64,000 nucleotides of DNA from Microbulbifer sp. MKSA007 (GTDB lineage: Bacteria > Pseudomonadota > Gammaproteobacteria > Pseudomonadales > Cellvibrionaceae). The notes beneath the pieces were generated by a model. It ran no database searches, was not told the DNA's origin, and saw nothing but the letters and a program-made list of their open reading frames with translations. The DNA is taken from NCBI GenBank assembly GCA_032615215.1, contig CP128433.1, positions 1,881,501 to 1,945,500 of the forward strand. Reading direction: 5' to 3'. This document shows positions 44,311-51,946 of the stretch, piece by piece (the first letter of the stretch is position 1; each line of letters opens with the position of its first letter). Made by a program: the position numbers and the translations under genes.

Positions 44311-44769
44311 TTAATTGGCAGGGCGTAACATCTCGATATGCGGGATGCCGTCTTCCTGATATGGCTCAGACACCTGCTCAAAGCCAAATTCCCCGTAAAA
44401 TCTATCCAAATGTTGTTGAGCTGAAATGCGAATACCAGTGTTGGGGTATTCTTCGCATGTGTGCATTACGGCTCGGCGAATCAGCTCCTTGCCCAGGCCT
44501 GTTCCGCGACTGGCTTCTGCGGTTAATACTCTTCCTATCGAAGGTTCCCGGTATTTAAGACCTGGGAAAACAACTCTCAGGTAGGCCATAACCTGCGGGT
44601 TATTTTCGTCTCCCTCCCAGCAGATCAGGTGCCAGGAGTGTTGGTCTTTGCCATCGGCATCCTGATAGGGGCAATCTTGTTCTACCGTAAAAACTTCCTG
44701 CCTTACTCGCAAAACTTCGTAAAGTTGACTGAGCGTAAGCTCTTTAAAGCTGCACCATTGCCACTGCAT
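44311..44769 (-). CDS. elaA: ElaA-family N-acetyltransferase
   Basis: The 152-residue GNAT protein matches ElaA: the opening WQWCSFKELTLSQLYEVLRVRQEVFTVEQ, the acidic YQDADGKDQHSWHL, IGRVLTAEASRGTGLGKEL with the CoA loop, and RISAQQHLDRFYGEFGF. ATG 44769 is chosen because the family begins with MxWxW; the frame opens at 44784. It is convergent with the PepSY gene. Its substrate is unknown. Confidence 0.9.
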   Translation of the reverse strand: MQWQWCSFKELTLSQLYEVLRVRQEVFTVEQDCPYQDADGKDQHSWHLICWEGDENNPQVMAYLRVVFPGLKYREPSIGRVLTAEASRGTGLGKELIRRAVMHTCEEYPNTGIRISAQQHLDRFYGEFGFEQVSEPYQEDGIPHIEMLRPAN

Positions 44770-44853
44770 AAAGGTGAATTCCAAATTATTGTCACTAATT
44801 TTGTATTGTGATTGGAGTTAAAAGGTATAGATTATTTATAAGATCGATTAATT

Positions 44854-45570
44854 TTAATTGGATGCCTGATTGCCGGCTCTATGAAAGAATCCATGCTTAA
44901 GGTAATGGATAACTTGCGAGATAACTTTTTTATCTTTCATCATAAACACATGGGTCACTGGCATTTGCAGATGATCATTCATGCCATCCAGTTTTGTGCT
45001 GGATACGGAGACTTTACCATCATCGGTTTCTGGGATAAGGCGGGACAGGATCAAGTTGATGCTGCGAGTGCCGGCAATAATACCTACATCAAAATCTGCA
45101 CTACCGAGCTTGTTGGGGACGCTCATCTCGCCGGTACCCAACTGCAGCCCAGCATCGCCAAACATAAACTTGAAACCGGGGAATGTTCCCAGTTTATCAA
45201 CTACTTCGCTGCCTTTATTGGGTGGGCCCAACATGACAACGCGATTCAGGTTTTTGATTTCAGCTGAATGTAGATATTGCCTTACCAGAATGCCGCCCAT
45301 GGAGTGAGTGACAAAATTGATTTCTTCCGCGTTACCGCACTCCTCGACAGCAGGCGCTATGGCCATGCTGGCCAAGGTTTCAATGGAGTGCTTGGTCGAA
45401 GGGTAATCAATATTGACCGTTTGGAAACCTTCGGCATCTATGGCCTTTGCCAGTTTCTCCATTGAGCTATCTGATTTGGCTAGTCCATGCAATAAAATCA
45501 CACAAGCGGAGTGAGCACTTGCTGATAGCAGCGTAAATGCGGCGGCAATTATAAAAGCGAACTTTTTCAT
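44854..45570 (-). CDS. secreted lipase/esterase-like alpha/beta hydrolase
   Basis: The 238-residue protein has a signal peptide (cleavage near AHSA) and an alpha/beta-hydrolase fold. The oxyanion strand VILLHGLAKSDSSM is near residue 24, the nucleophile elbow is THSMGG with the serine near residue 90, the acid is probably in ETDDGKVS near residue 184, and the histidine is in VTHVFM near residue 205. The pattern is that of family I lipases and PGAP1-like hydrolases. A periplasmic or extracellular role is likely; the substrate is unknown. Confidence 0.85.
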   Translation of the reverse strand: MKKFAFIIAAAFTLLSASAHSACVILLHGLAKSDSSMEKLAKAIDAEGFQTVNIDYPSTKHSIETLASMAIAPAVEECGNAEEINFVTHSMGGILVRQYLHSAEIKNLNRVVMLGPPNKGSEVVDKLGTFPGFKFMFGDAGLQLGTGEMSVPNKLGSADFDVGIIAGTRSINLILSRLIPETDDGKVSVSSTKLDGMNDHLQMPVTHVFMMKDKKVISQVIHYLKHGFFHRAGNQASN

Positions 45571-45629
45571 CGGTTTGAACTTCCTGTCGACTTCTCGTGC
45601 CTATTCGTGTGGCGTTGTTGTCGGAGCAA

Positions 45630-46145
45630 TTAATTTGGATTGGGTTGAAGTTGGCAGTGTTGGCGGAGAATGTCCGCTGCCCGCTCCGGTTTATCGGGGG
45701 TGATCACGATAGTTTGTGTAGCCAGACGCAGTACGACAGATTTTTGCTGATCGGTAGCAAATGCACGATAGCGCCCCAATTTTTGGTTTTGAAACAGGCC
45801 TATATAGCCAAATAAGCCGGAGTTGCCAAAGATGCGGACTGATCCTTGCATGGCGGTTGAGTCGGGGAATGCTTCAGATAGCCCCTCCAAGGAGATGGTG
45901 GTTTTCCAGCCCGGGCGCAATATCAAGAGGTTGCCATTTTTGATGGCGTAACCACGGATGGCAAAGAAGGCGCTGAGAGCCAGTATTGCAGGCGGAAGTG
46001 CTATGGCAATGCTATAGAGGGTAGATGGAGCAGCTGGTGCTCTCGATGCCAGAAAGAGCGGCAGTCCCAGTAGGAGTAATGTGCATATGGCACTGATAAT
46101 TTGGAGCTGGCGGCTCCACGGCGCTTTAAACGCGATTGTTGGCAT
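45630..46145 (-). CDS. membrane protein with bacterial PH-like domain
   Basis: The 171-residue product has two N-terminal membrane helices (about residues 15-32 and 43-65) and a C-terminal beta domain with GNSGLFGYIGLFQNQKLGRYRAFATD and VVITPDKPERAADIL-type blocks (here TIVITPDKPERAADIL), as in the bacterial PH-domain family bPH_5. Function is unknown. It is upstream of the secreted hydrolase on the same strand, 59 bases apart. Confidence 0.65.
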   Translation of the reverse strand: MPTIAFKAPWSRQLQIISAICTLLLLGLPLFLASRAPAAPSTLYSIAIALPPAILALSAFFAIRGYAIKNGNLLILRPGWKTTISLEGLSEAFPDSTAMQGSVRIFGNSGLFGYIGLFQNQKLGRYRAFATDQQKSVVLRLATQTIVITPDKPERAADILRQHCQLQPNPN

Positions 46146-46246
46146 ACTTGGTTTAACTCAACGGATTACCTGAATGCCTCAATCATAGTGCTATTGGAAT
46201 CTGCTTGGCAAAGGTAGAGATGGTTTGGTTTTAACGGTTGCTCGCT

Positions 46247-47136
46247 ATGGAAGACTGTATTTTGATTAACGAGAATTCCCAGTCAGCCCTTGTGGTTGAA
46301 GGGGGTGCTATGCGGGGGATTTTCGCTGCAGGCGTATTGGATGCATTTTTGGAGGCGGGCTATCGGCCATTTGATTTTGCGATCGGTGTATCCGCAGGCT
46401 CCACCAACTTGATTGGTTATCTGGCGGGAAATCATGGGCGAAGTCGGCAAATACTAATGGACCATGCCCGGCGGGCAGACTTCATCGACTGGCGCCGCTA
46501 TCTCCGAGGCGGTCATTTTTGTGATATTGGCTGGTTGTGGCATGCGTCATATCAGGATATTCCGCTCAGTGTCGATAGTTATGTTGAGAATGGAATACCG
46601 CTTTATGCCGTGACTACCAGTATCAACACGGGGGAGGCTAGATACCTGAAAGTAACTCCAGAAAATATGCACGAGGTTTTCCCGGCCTCTTGTGCCATTC
46701 CGGTTGCTTACCGGGGGTTTCCTGAAGTGGATGGGGAGCCTATGACCGATGGCGGTCTGGCTGATTCGATACCGATTATTCAGGCCTATCAGCAGGGGGC
46801 TAGGAATATAACTGTTATTCTTTCGCGCCCTCTGGGGTATCGGAAAATTAAGGGGCCTGCTCCAAAATTTATCAAACAGTTTTTCCGTGATCATGCCCGG
46901 CTATTTGAGGCCGTGCTGGAGAGGGGGAGAAATATAATCGGGCTCTGGAGTTTATCGAGGTGCCTCCAGAGGGATGCCAGGTTTCGGTTATTGCGCCTCC
47001 AGACAATTTCCCGGTTAAGCGTTTTACTCAAGAAGCAGAGTTGCTTGAGGAAGGTTATGAGAGCGGCAGGACCCGGGGTTGGGAATTTCTTCGTGAGCTT
47101 CCCGGTCAGCGGGACTCTTTGCCGTCAATTGAATAG
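46247..47136 (+). pseudogene. patatin-like phospholipase (YjjU type), frameshifted
   Basis: The N-terminal part is an intact patatin domain: the oxyanion loop GGAMRG near residue 20, the nucleophile in GVSAGS (S49) and the DGG motif with D168. The frame then changes sense at about 46923-46927, a GGGGG run. The original frame gives unusual sequence to 47158. The +1-shifted frame continues as YNRALEFIEVPPEG, then TRGWEFLRELPGQRD, to a TAG at 47134-47136, which fits the family's C terminus. Adding one G to the run restores the whole gene of about 296 residues. ATG 46247 is taken over the TTG at 46238. Confidence 0.75.
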
Positions 47137-47198
47137 TGGTGCCGGTAAAGTGGGTTGATTGAGCTTAATCAGAATGTGAATGGTGAGGTAATCGACTG

Positions 47199-47708
47199 GT
47201 GGAAATACGTTTGCTCGGAGTGACAGATGCGCCCGCCATATCTGCTTTTTATCTATCTAATGAAGAGCACCTGAAGCGCTGGGAGCCCATTCGCGAGCCC
47301 GGTTTTCACAGTTCCGGGTCCTGGATTCGACGCATAAGCTCTGGAGGAATTTTAAAGTTTGCTGCATTAGAGTCCGGGTGTGATCAGTTACTGGGTGTTT
47401 GCTCTTTGACGAATATCATCCGAGGCCCATTTCAGGCCTGTAATATGGGATATGCAGTTGACCAGTCCCACGAGGGGCGGGGCTTAATGGGGAGCTTGTG
47501 TCGACATGTCGTTGATTATGCTTTTGACACCCTAAATTTGAATAGGGTGATGGCTAACTACATGCCTGGTAACGATAGGTCGGCAGCTCTGCTGGAGGCA
47601 TTGGGCTTCGTTGTCGAGGGTAGGGCGGCAAAATACCTGAAGATCAATGGATGTTGGGAGGATCATATCCTCACGGCGAAGCTAAACCCCAGATCCTTGG
47701 ATATTTAA
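47199..47708 (+). CDS. RimJ/RimL-family N-acetyltransferase
   Basis: The 169-residue GNAT protein has the RimJ-like order: FYLSNEEHLKRWEP, LLGVCSLTNIIRGPFQACNMGYAVD, the CoA segment HEGRGLMGSLCRHVV and NDRSAALLEALGFVVEGRAAKYLKING. This matches ribosomal-protein alanine acetyltransferases, though many members have other substrates. It starts with GTG at 47199. It follows the frameshifted patatin gene. Confidence 0.88.
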   Translation: MEIRLLGVTDAPAISAFYLSNEEHLKRWEPIREPGFHSSGSWIRRISSGGILKFAALESGCDQLLGVCSLTNIIRGPFQACNMGYAVDQSHEGRGLMGSLCRHVVDYAFDTLNLNRVMANYMPGNDRSAALLEALGFVVEGRAAKYLKINGCWEDHILTAKLNPRSLDI

Positions 47709-47850
47709 TGATGTTCGTTGAATGAGGCGCCAAATGGCATTTACTTCACTGTGTGTCTATAGGAGTCTTGGGTAGGACTGAGATATTGTTGCTAACCTAT
47801 TGCGATTTCATGGACGACTTCGAATAACAGTTTTGCGGAAGGAGAAAGGG

Positions 47851-48330
47851 ATGAATGGGAAGTGCCTATGCGGTGGGGTTGAGTTCCAACTGGAAGAGCC
47901 AATTCCAAACCTTTACCAATGCCATTGCTCACTCTGCCGCAAATTGAGTGGTTCCGCCTCGGATACTGCCATGTTTATTAGCCGGGATCAGTTTCGCTGG
48001 GTGCGGGGCTTAGACAGAATCTCTTCATTCCGGACTCCTACGGGCTATCGATCTGACTTTTGCGGTGGATGCGGAAGTACAGTTCCTCACTTAATGAGTA
48101 ATACAACGCACTTCTGGGTGCCTGCTGGATTGCTGGAGGGGGATATCGATGGGAAGGTCGTGGCCCATCTTTGCACTGAATCCAAAGCATCCTGGGATGA
48201 AATTTCTGGTGAGGCGGAGTGCTTTAACGAAATGCCGGAGCTGGAGCGATTGATGCATCTATTGCATGGCGGCGAAGAAGCAGTGGATGGGGAATGGGAG
48301 GAGAGCCAGGCGGCTTCAGCTGAAGTTTAA
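47851..48330 (+). CDS. GFA family protein
   Basis: The 159-residue protein has the zinc-binding cysteines of the glutathione-dependent formaldehyde-activating (Gfa) fold: C5 and C7 in KCLCGG, C24, C26 and C29 in CHCSLC, and the CGGCGST block near residue 80. Most members are not proven formaldehyde enzymes. ATG 47851 follows AAGGAG. It ends just before the convergent tRNA array, whose first terminator can serve both directions. Confidence 0.88.
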   Translation: MNGKCLCGGVEFQLEEPIPNLYQCHCSLCRKLSGSASDTAMFISRDQFRWVRGLDRISSFRTPTGYRSDFCGGCGSTVPHLMSNTTHFWVPAGLLEGDIDGKVVAHLCTESKASWDEISGEAECFNEMPELERLMHLLHGGEEAVDGEWEESQAASAEV

Positions 48331-48361
48331 AAAACCAAACTCTTTTCTAATTAGCGCATAC

Positions 48362-48395
48362 AAAAAAGCCCCGCTCTTGCGAGCAGGGCTTTTTT
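48362..48395 (-). terminator. terminator of tRNA-Val/Asp operon, copy 1
   Basis: AAAAAAGCCC and GCTC pair with GAGC and GGGCTTTTTT around a TTGC loop. The A-run and T-run on opposite sides make it usable from both strands, so it may also end the GFA gene transcript. Confidence 0.92.
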
Positions 48396-48400
48396 GTATA

Positions 48401-48477
48401 TGGCGGACCGGACGGGACTCGAACCCGCGACCTCCGGCGTGACAGGCCGGCATTCTAACCAACTGAACTACCGGTCC
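48401..48477 (-). tRNA. tRNA-Asp (GTC), copy 1
   Basis: On the minus strand GGACCGG pairs with CCGGTCC, followed by GCCA. The loop CTGTCAC gives anticodon GTC. The length is 77 bases. It is the second tRNA of its operon, 48 bases after tRNA-Val. Confidence 0.97.
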
Positions 48478-48525
48478 GCATTCCTGCTTCTCTTGGTTGC
48501 TCTTGCCGGGCAAGAGTAAGAGAAG

Positions 48526-48601
48526 TGGTGGGTGGTACAGGGGTCGAACCTGTGACCTACGGCTTGTAAGGCCGTCGCTCTCCCAACTGAGCTAACCACC
48601 C
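48526..48601 (-). tRNA. tRNA-Val (TAC), copy 1
   Basis: GGGTGGT pairs with ACCACCC, followed by ACCA. The loop CTTACAA gives anticodon TAC. The length is 76 bases. The spacer to tRNA-Asp contains a CTCTTG/CAAGAG hairpin, possibly a processing signal. Confidence 0.97.
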
Positions 48602-48618
48602 CGTGTCAGGAGCTGCGT

Positions 48619-48646
48619 ATCATAATGATTTTTTTACTTAGGTCAA
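48619..48646 (-). promoter_or_regulatory. promoter of tRNA operon, copy 1
   Basis: On the minus strand TTGACC and TATGAT are 16 bases apart, 18 bases upstream of tRNA-Val, with a GC-containing discriminator as in stable-RNA promoters. Confidence 0.7.
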
Positions 48647-48876
48647 CAACTTAGGGAAGTTTTTCTAAAAAAGTTTGCGTCTGGCTTTAAGTGTGAGAAG
48701 CGGGTGTGTATTTGAAGAAATTGCTGCTCGTCTATTGGCAATATTTGGTAATAAAACAGGGTGCTACTTTCATTGCCCCGGTTTTCTATTAATTTTGTTA
48801 GTCGGTCTGCACAGTTTGTGGTGGGGAGTGGGGAGGTGGTTGTGTATTGAAAAGTGGTTTTGAATTTTTCATATAC

Positions 48877-48910
48877 AAAAAAGCCCCGCTCTTGCGAGCA
48901 GGGCTTTTTT
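48877..48910 (-). terminator. terminator of tRNA operon, copy 2
   Basis: Identical in sequence to the copy 1 hairpin, with flanking A-run and T-run. Confidence 0.92.
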
Positions 48911-48915
48911 GTATA

Positions 48916-48992
48916 TGGCGGACCGGACGGGACTCGAACCCGCGACCTCCGGCGTGACAGGCCGGCATTCTAACCAACTGAACTACCGGTCC
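48916..48992 (-). tRNA. tRNA-Asp (GTC), copy 2
   Basis: Same sequence as copy 1, with anticodon GTC and encoded CCA. Confidence 0.97.
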
Positions 48993-49041
48993 GCATTCCT
49001 GCTTCTCTTTGGTTGCTCTTGCCGGGCAAGAGTAAGAGAAG

Positions 49042-49117
49042 TGGTGGGTGGTACAGGGGTCGAACCTGTGACCTACGGCTTGTAAGGCCGTCGCTCTCCC
49101 AACTGAGCTAACCACCC
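49042..49117 (-). tRNA. tRNA-Val (TAC), copy 2
   Basis: Same sequence as copy 1, with anticodon TAC. The spacer to tRNA-Asp has one extra T compared with copies 1 and 3. Confidence 0.97.
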
Positions 49118-49134
49118 CGTGTCAGGAGTTGCGT

Positions 49135-49162
49135 ATCTTAATGATATTTTTTTTGCGGTCAA
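49135..49162 (-). promoter_or_regulatory. promoter of tRNA operon, copy 2
   Basis: TTGACC and TAAGAT with a 16-base spacer, in the same place relative to tRNA-Val as in copy 1. Confidence 0.68.
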
Positions 49163-49474
49163 CAATTTTGTTGGGAGATTTTTAAAAATTTTTTTAAGAA
49201 TAAAAAACATCCAAAAATTGTTTAAAAATTAATTAATTAGAGGATTTTTTGAGGGTTCTTTAAGCTGTTTTTATCGATCAAAATCAGCTGCGTAGAAATT
49301 CAGAAAATAAAAATTCAGGCTAGAGAAAATTGTTGCAGAAAAATTTTGCCAGCACGGGGCTCGCACTATTTTTTTACGCTGAGATTTGGTTATTTTTTTG
49401 TGGCTCTTTCAAATTTCCAGCGTAAGCAACTGAAAATAAAATATGAGAAAAATGAAAAGATATGAGGCACAAAC
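49163..49474. other. AT-rich spacer between tRNA operons 2 and 3
   Basis: Very AT-rich, with no gene or repeat seen. The identical parts of the units end at the promoters, so only the transcribed blocks are conserved. Confidence 0.4.
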
Positions 49475-49508
49475 AAAAAAGCCCCGCTCTTGCGAGCAGG
49501 GCTTTTTT
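49475..49508 (-). terminator. terminator of tRNA operon, copy 3
   Basis: Identical in sequence to the hairpins of copies 1 and 2. Confidence 0.92.
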
Positions 49509-49513
49509 GTATA

Positions 49514-49590
49514 TGGCGGACCGGACGGGACTCGAACCCGCGACCTCCGGCGTGACAGGCCGGCATTCTAACCAACTGAACTACCGGTCC
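49514..49590 (-). tRNA. tRNA-Asp (GTC), copy 3
   Basis: Same sequence as copies 1 and 2, with anticodon GTC. Confidence 0.97.
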
Positions 49591-49638
49591 GCATTCCTGC
49601 TTCTCTTGGTTGCTCTTGCCGGGCAAGAGTAAGAGAAG

Positions 49639-49714
49639 TGGTGGGTGGTACAGGGGTCGAACCTGTGACCTACGGCTTGTAAGGCCGTCGCTCTCCCAAC
49701 TGAGCTAACCACCC
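49639..49714 (-). tRNA. tRNA-Val (TAC), copy 3
   Basis: Same sequence as copies 1 and 2, with anticodon TAC. It is the copy closest to ccmH. Confidence 0.97.
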
Positions 49715-49731
49715 CGTGTCAGGAGCTGCGT

Positions 49732-49759
49732 ATCTTAATGATATTCTTCGTGGCGTCAA
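49732..49759 (-). promoter_or_regulatory. promoter of tRNA operon, copy 3
   Basis: TTGACG and TAAGAT with a 16-base spacer, upstream of tRNA-Val copy 3. Confidence 0.65.
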
Positions 49760-49846
49760 CGCCTTTTTTGAATTTTTTTTGTCTTTCAATGAGTTAACGC
49801 GCTTTTGTGTGAATTCGTGGGCGTGTCCGCCGGGGGGTGACACTGT

Positions 49847-49852
49847 TATAAT
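49847..49852 (+). promoter_or_regulatory. -10 element upstream of ccmH
   Basis: A perfect TATAAT lies 25 bases upstream of the ccmH GTG. The -35 is not obvious. It shows that the second ccm block probably has its own promoter. Confidence 0.45.
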
Positions 49853-49877
49853 CGCCCCAATTCCCGTTAGTTAGAGC

Positions 49878-50417
49878 GTGAGAAAAGCTGTGACACAGAA
49901 GACCTGGCTGGCCCAACTTGTACTGGCATTCGGTATGTTTTGCCTGTCCATCGCTGCACATGCGGTAGTGGAGACACAAAAATTGTCCTCTCCCGAGCTG
50001 GATGCAAGGTATCGCGTGCTTATTGAAGAGATGCGCTGCCCCAAATGTCAAAACCAGAACCTGGCAGACTCCGATGCGTCTATTTCCTCGGACTTGCGTC
50101 GTGAAATCCGCCGTTTGCTGGAGGAAGGATTTACGGACCAGGAAATCGTTGACTACATGGTGGCCCGCTATGGGGATTTTGTGCTCTACCGCCCACCTGT
50201 TCAGAAAAATACCTTGATCCTGTGGTTGGCTCCGGGAGTTTTTGCCGTTTTCGGGCTTCTGGCCTTGATTGTGATCGTGATGCGCTCAAAAAGTGGTACC
50301 GGGGCTCGCCAAGATGACGGCAGTGGGGAACTCACTGATGATGAGCGGCGTCGATTAAAGCAGTTGTTGGGAGAAGGAGCTGTAGATGAAGGTGATAGCG
50401 GGAAGGAAGGTAAATGA
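49878..50417 (+). CDS. ccmH: cytochrome c maturation protein CcmH
   Basis: CcmH is a periplasm-facing thioredox protein that presents reduced apocytochrome to CcmF. The 179-residue product has a signal peptide, the active site RCPKCQNQ (C54, C57), the helical bundle LADSDASISSDLRREI and EEGFTDQEIVDYMVARYGDFVLY, and a C-terminal membrane helix. It starts with GTG at 49878 and overlaps ccmI by four bases. The gene normally follows ccmG, but here it is 33 kb away, next to the tRNA array. Confidence 0.95.
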   Translation: MRKAVTQKTWLAQLVLAFGMFCLSIAAHAVVETQKLSSPELDARYRVLIEEMRCPKCQNQNLADSDASISSDLRREIRRLLEEGFTDQEIVDYMVARYGDFVLYRPPVQKNTLILWLAPGVFAVFGLLALIVIVMRSKSGTGARQDDGSGELTDDERRRLKQLLGEGAVDEGDSGKEGK

Positions 50418-51642
50418 TTGATATCTGGTTTGGTGTAGCCCTATTGCTACTGTTGGTAGCTTTTGTATTTCTGATTCCTGCTTTGAGAGCTGCAGGCAGA
50501 CGTCGCAGCGGTAGTAGCAAGCGAGAGGCTATGGCAGCGCTCTACCGGGAGCGCAGTAAAGAACTTCGCGCTGCGGTGCAGAGCGGTGCGATGGATGAAA
50601 AGCAGTTTGCCCAGCTGGAGGCAGATCTCGCGCGGGAACTGCTGGCGGCTCAGCAGGAAAGTCAATCTGGTGAAGCCAGGCAGGGTGGCGGCCGATTGCT
50701 AATCGGCCTGGCGGTTTTGGTGCCTGCAATTGCAGCAGCTGCCTACGGGTTTTCCGACCGACCGTCCGAAGTAGCTTTGTATCGCGATATGGTGGCGAGC
50801 CAAGGTGGGCACACCTCTTCGGAGGAAGAGGCAAAAATCACCCGTCAGTTGCAGGAGCGGGCTAAAACTCATCCAGATGATCTTAGTAGTCGCTATATAT
50901 TGGCGCAGCGGCTACTGGTGAGTGGCGATTTGGCTGGGGCGGTAGATTCCTATCGCTATGTTGTGGCTCGCGAGCCACAGGCGGCCAACGTTAAGGCTGA
51001 GCTGGCACAAGCGCTATTTTTTGCTGGCGGTTCCAAGATTACCGATGAAATCCGCTCCTTGATCAAGCAGGTGTTACAGGTGCAGCCATCCAATGGCACT
51101 GTGCTGGGCTTGGCGGGTATTGCCGCTTTTGAAGATGGGGACTACCGCAAGGCTCGCCAGCATTGGCAGCTAGCACTTAGCCAGCTTCCCCAGGATCTGC
51201 AGCAGCAGAGGCGCTTCAGGCTGGCGTTGCCAGGGCCGAAAGCGCTTTGGCAGACAGCGGTGAGGCTGTAGCGGTGCAGGCAAAGGTAGAAACGAAAGAG
51301 AAAGGCCCGCAGATTCGAGTTCAGGTCAGTTTGGGGGAGGGAGTTGAAGCCCCAGAATCTACCCCGGTATTTATCTATGCACGCAGTGCTGCGAGCCCGA
51401 TGCCTCTGGCTATCGTGCGCCTCACGGCTGGGCAGTTACCGGCAGAGGTTGTGCTGGATGAGTCCCGAGCAATGATGCCTGGAAGCTCCATCGCCACTGT
51501 CGACTCTGTGCAGTTGGTAGCGCGACTGGCCATTAAGGGAGATGCGCGTCCGGCCCCGGGGGATTGGCAGGGAATGATTAGCGAGTTGCCTAAATCCCGC
51601 TGGAGTGAAACTCAGTCAATAGCCATCGATAGTCAGCTGTAA
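50414..51642 (+). pseudogene. ccmI: cytochrome c biogenesis protein CcmI, frameshifted
   Basis: CcmI binds apocytochrome c and delivers it to CcmFH. The first frame (50414-51271) encodes the N-terminal membrane part (IDIWFGVALLLLLVAFVFL), the leucine-rich cytoplasmic region, a second helix (LLIGLAVLVPAIAAAAYGF) and TPR repeats (ILAQRLLVSGDLAGAVDSYRYVV). The C-terminal domain (VFIYARSAASPMPLAIVRL, AMMPGSSIATVDSV, GDWQGMISELPKS) lies in another frame, to 51642. The switch occurs at about 51190-51205. Adding one T after GAT at 51194-51196 gives a continuous LPQDSAAAEALQAGVARAE. It is a real lesion, a sequence error, or a split gene with a coupled second start near 51247. Confidence 0.82.
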
Positions 51643-51658
51643 CTGGCTGTGACTGTCG

Positions 51659-51695
51659 AAAATGAGGTCACAGTGTAAGCTGTGGCCTCATTTTT
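51659..51695 (+). terminator. terminator after ccmI
   Basis: AAAATGAGG and CACAG pair with CTGTG and CCTCATTTTT around TGTAAG, followed by a T-rich stretch. Confidence 0.9.
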
Positions 51696-51946
51696 ATTTG
51701 CGGCCGGATGGCATTCTTGCGTCTAATTGGCCTCAAGCTCACATTGCCCCGATATTGATGAGTTCTATTGGGGCAAGTTGGCATTTGGTAGCGATCGTCA
51801 TGTTTGACTTGACCGCTGCTTGGTCGGATTGATAATCCCGACTGAACATTACTGTGAAGAATAGCGCTGAATGCTCTGGCGACACCAAGTAATATTAAAG
51901 GTTTGGTGTCCCGCCCGGCAGAGAAAAATATCGAGTTTATAAATAC
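51696..51946. other. intergenic upstream of smc
   Basis: No gene is seen in the roughly 250 bases after the terminator. It holds the smc promoter candidate listed separately. Confidence 0.4.
51809..51836 (+). promoter_or_regulatory. candidate promoter of smc-zipA
   Basis: TTGACC (51809-51814) and GATAAT (51831-51836) are 16 bases apart, about 110 bases upstream of the smc ATG. Confidence 0.5.
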
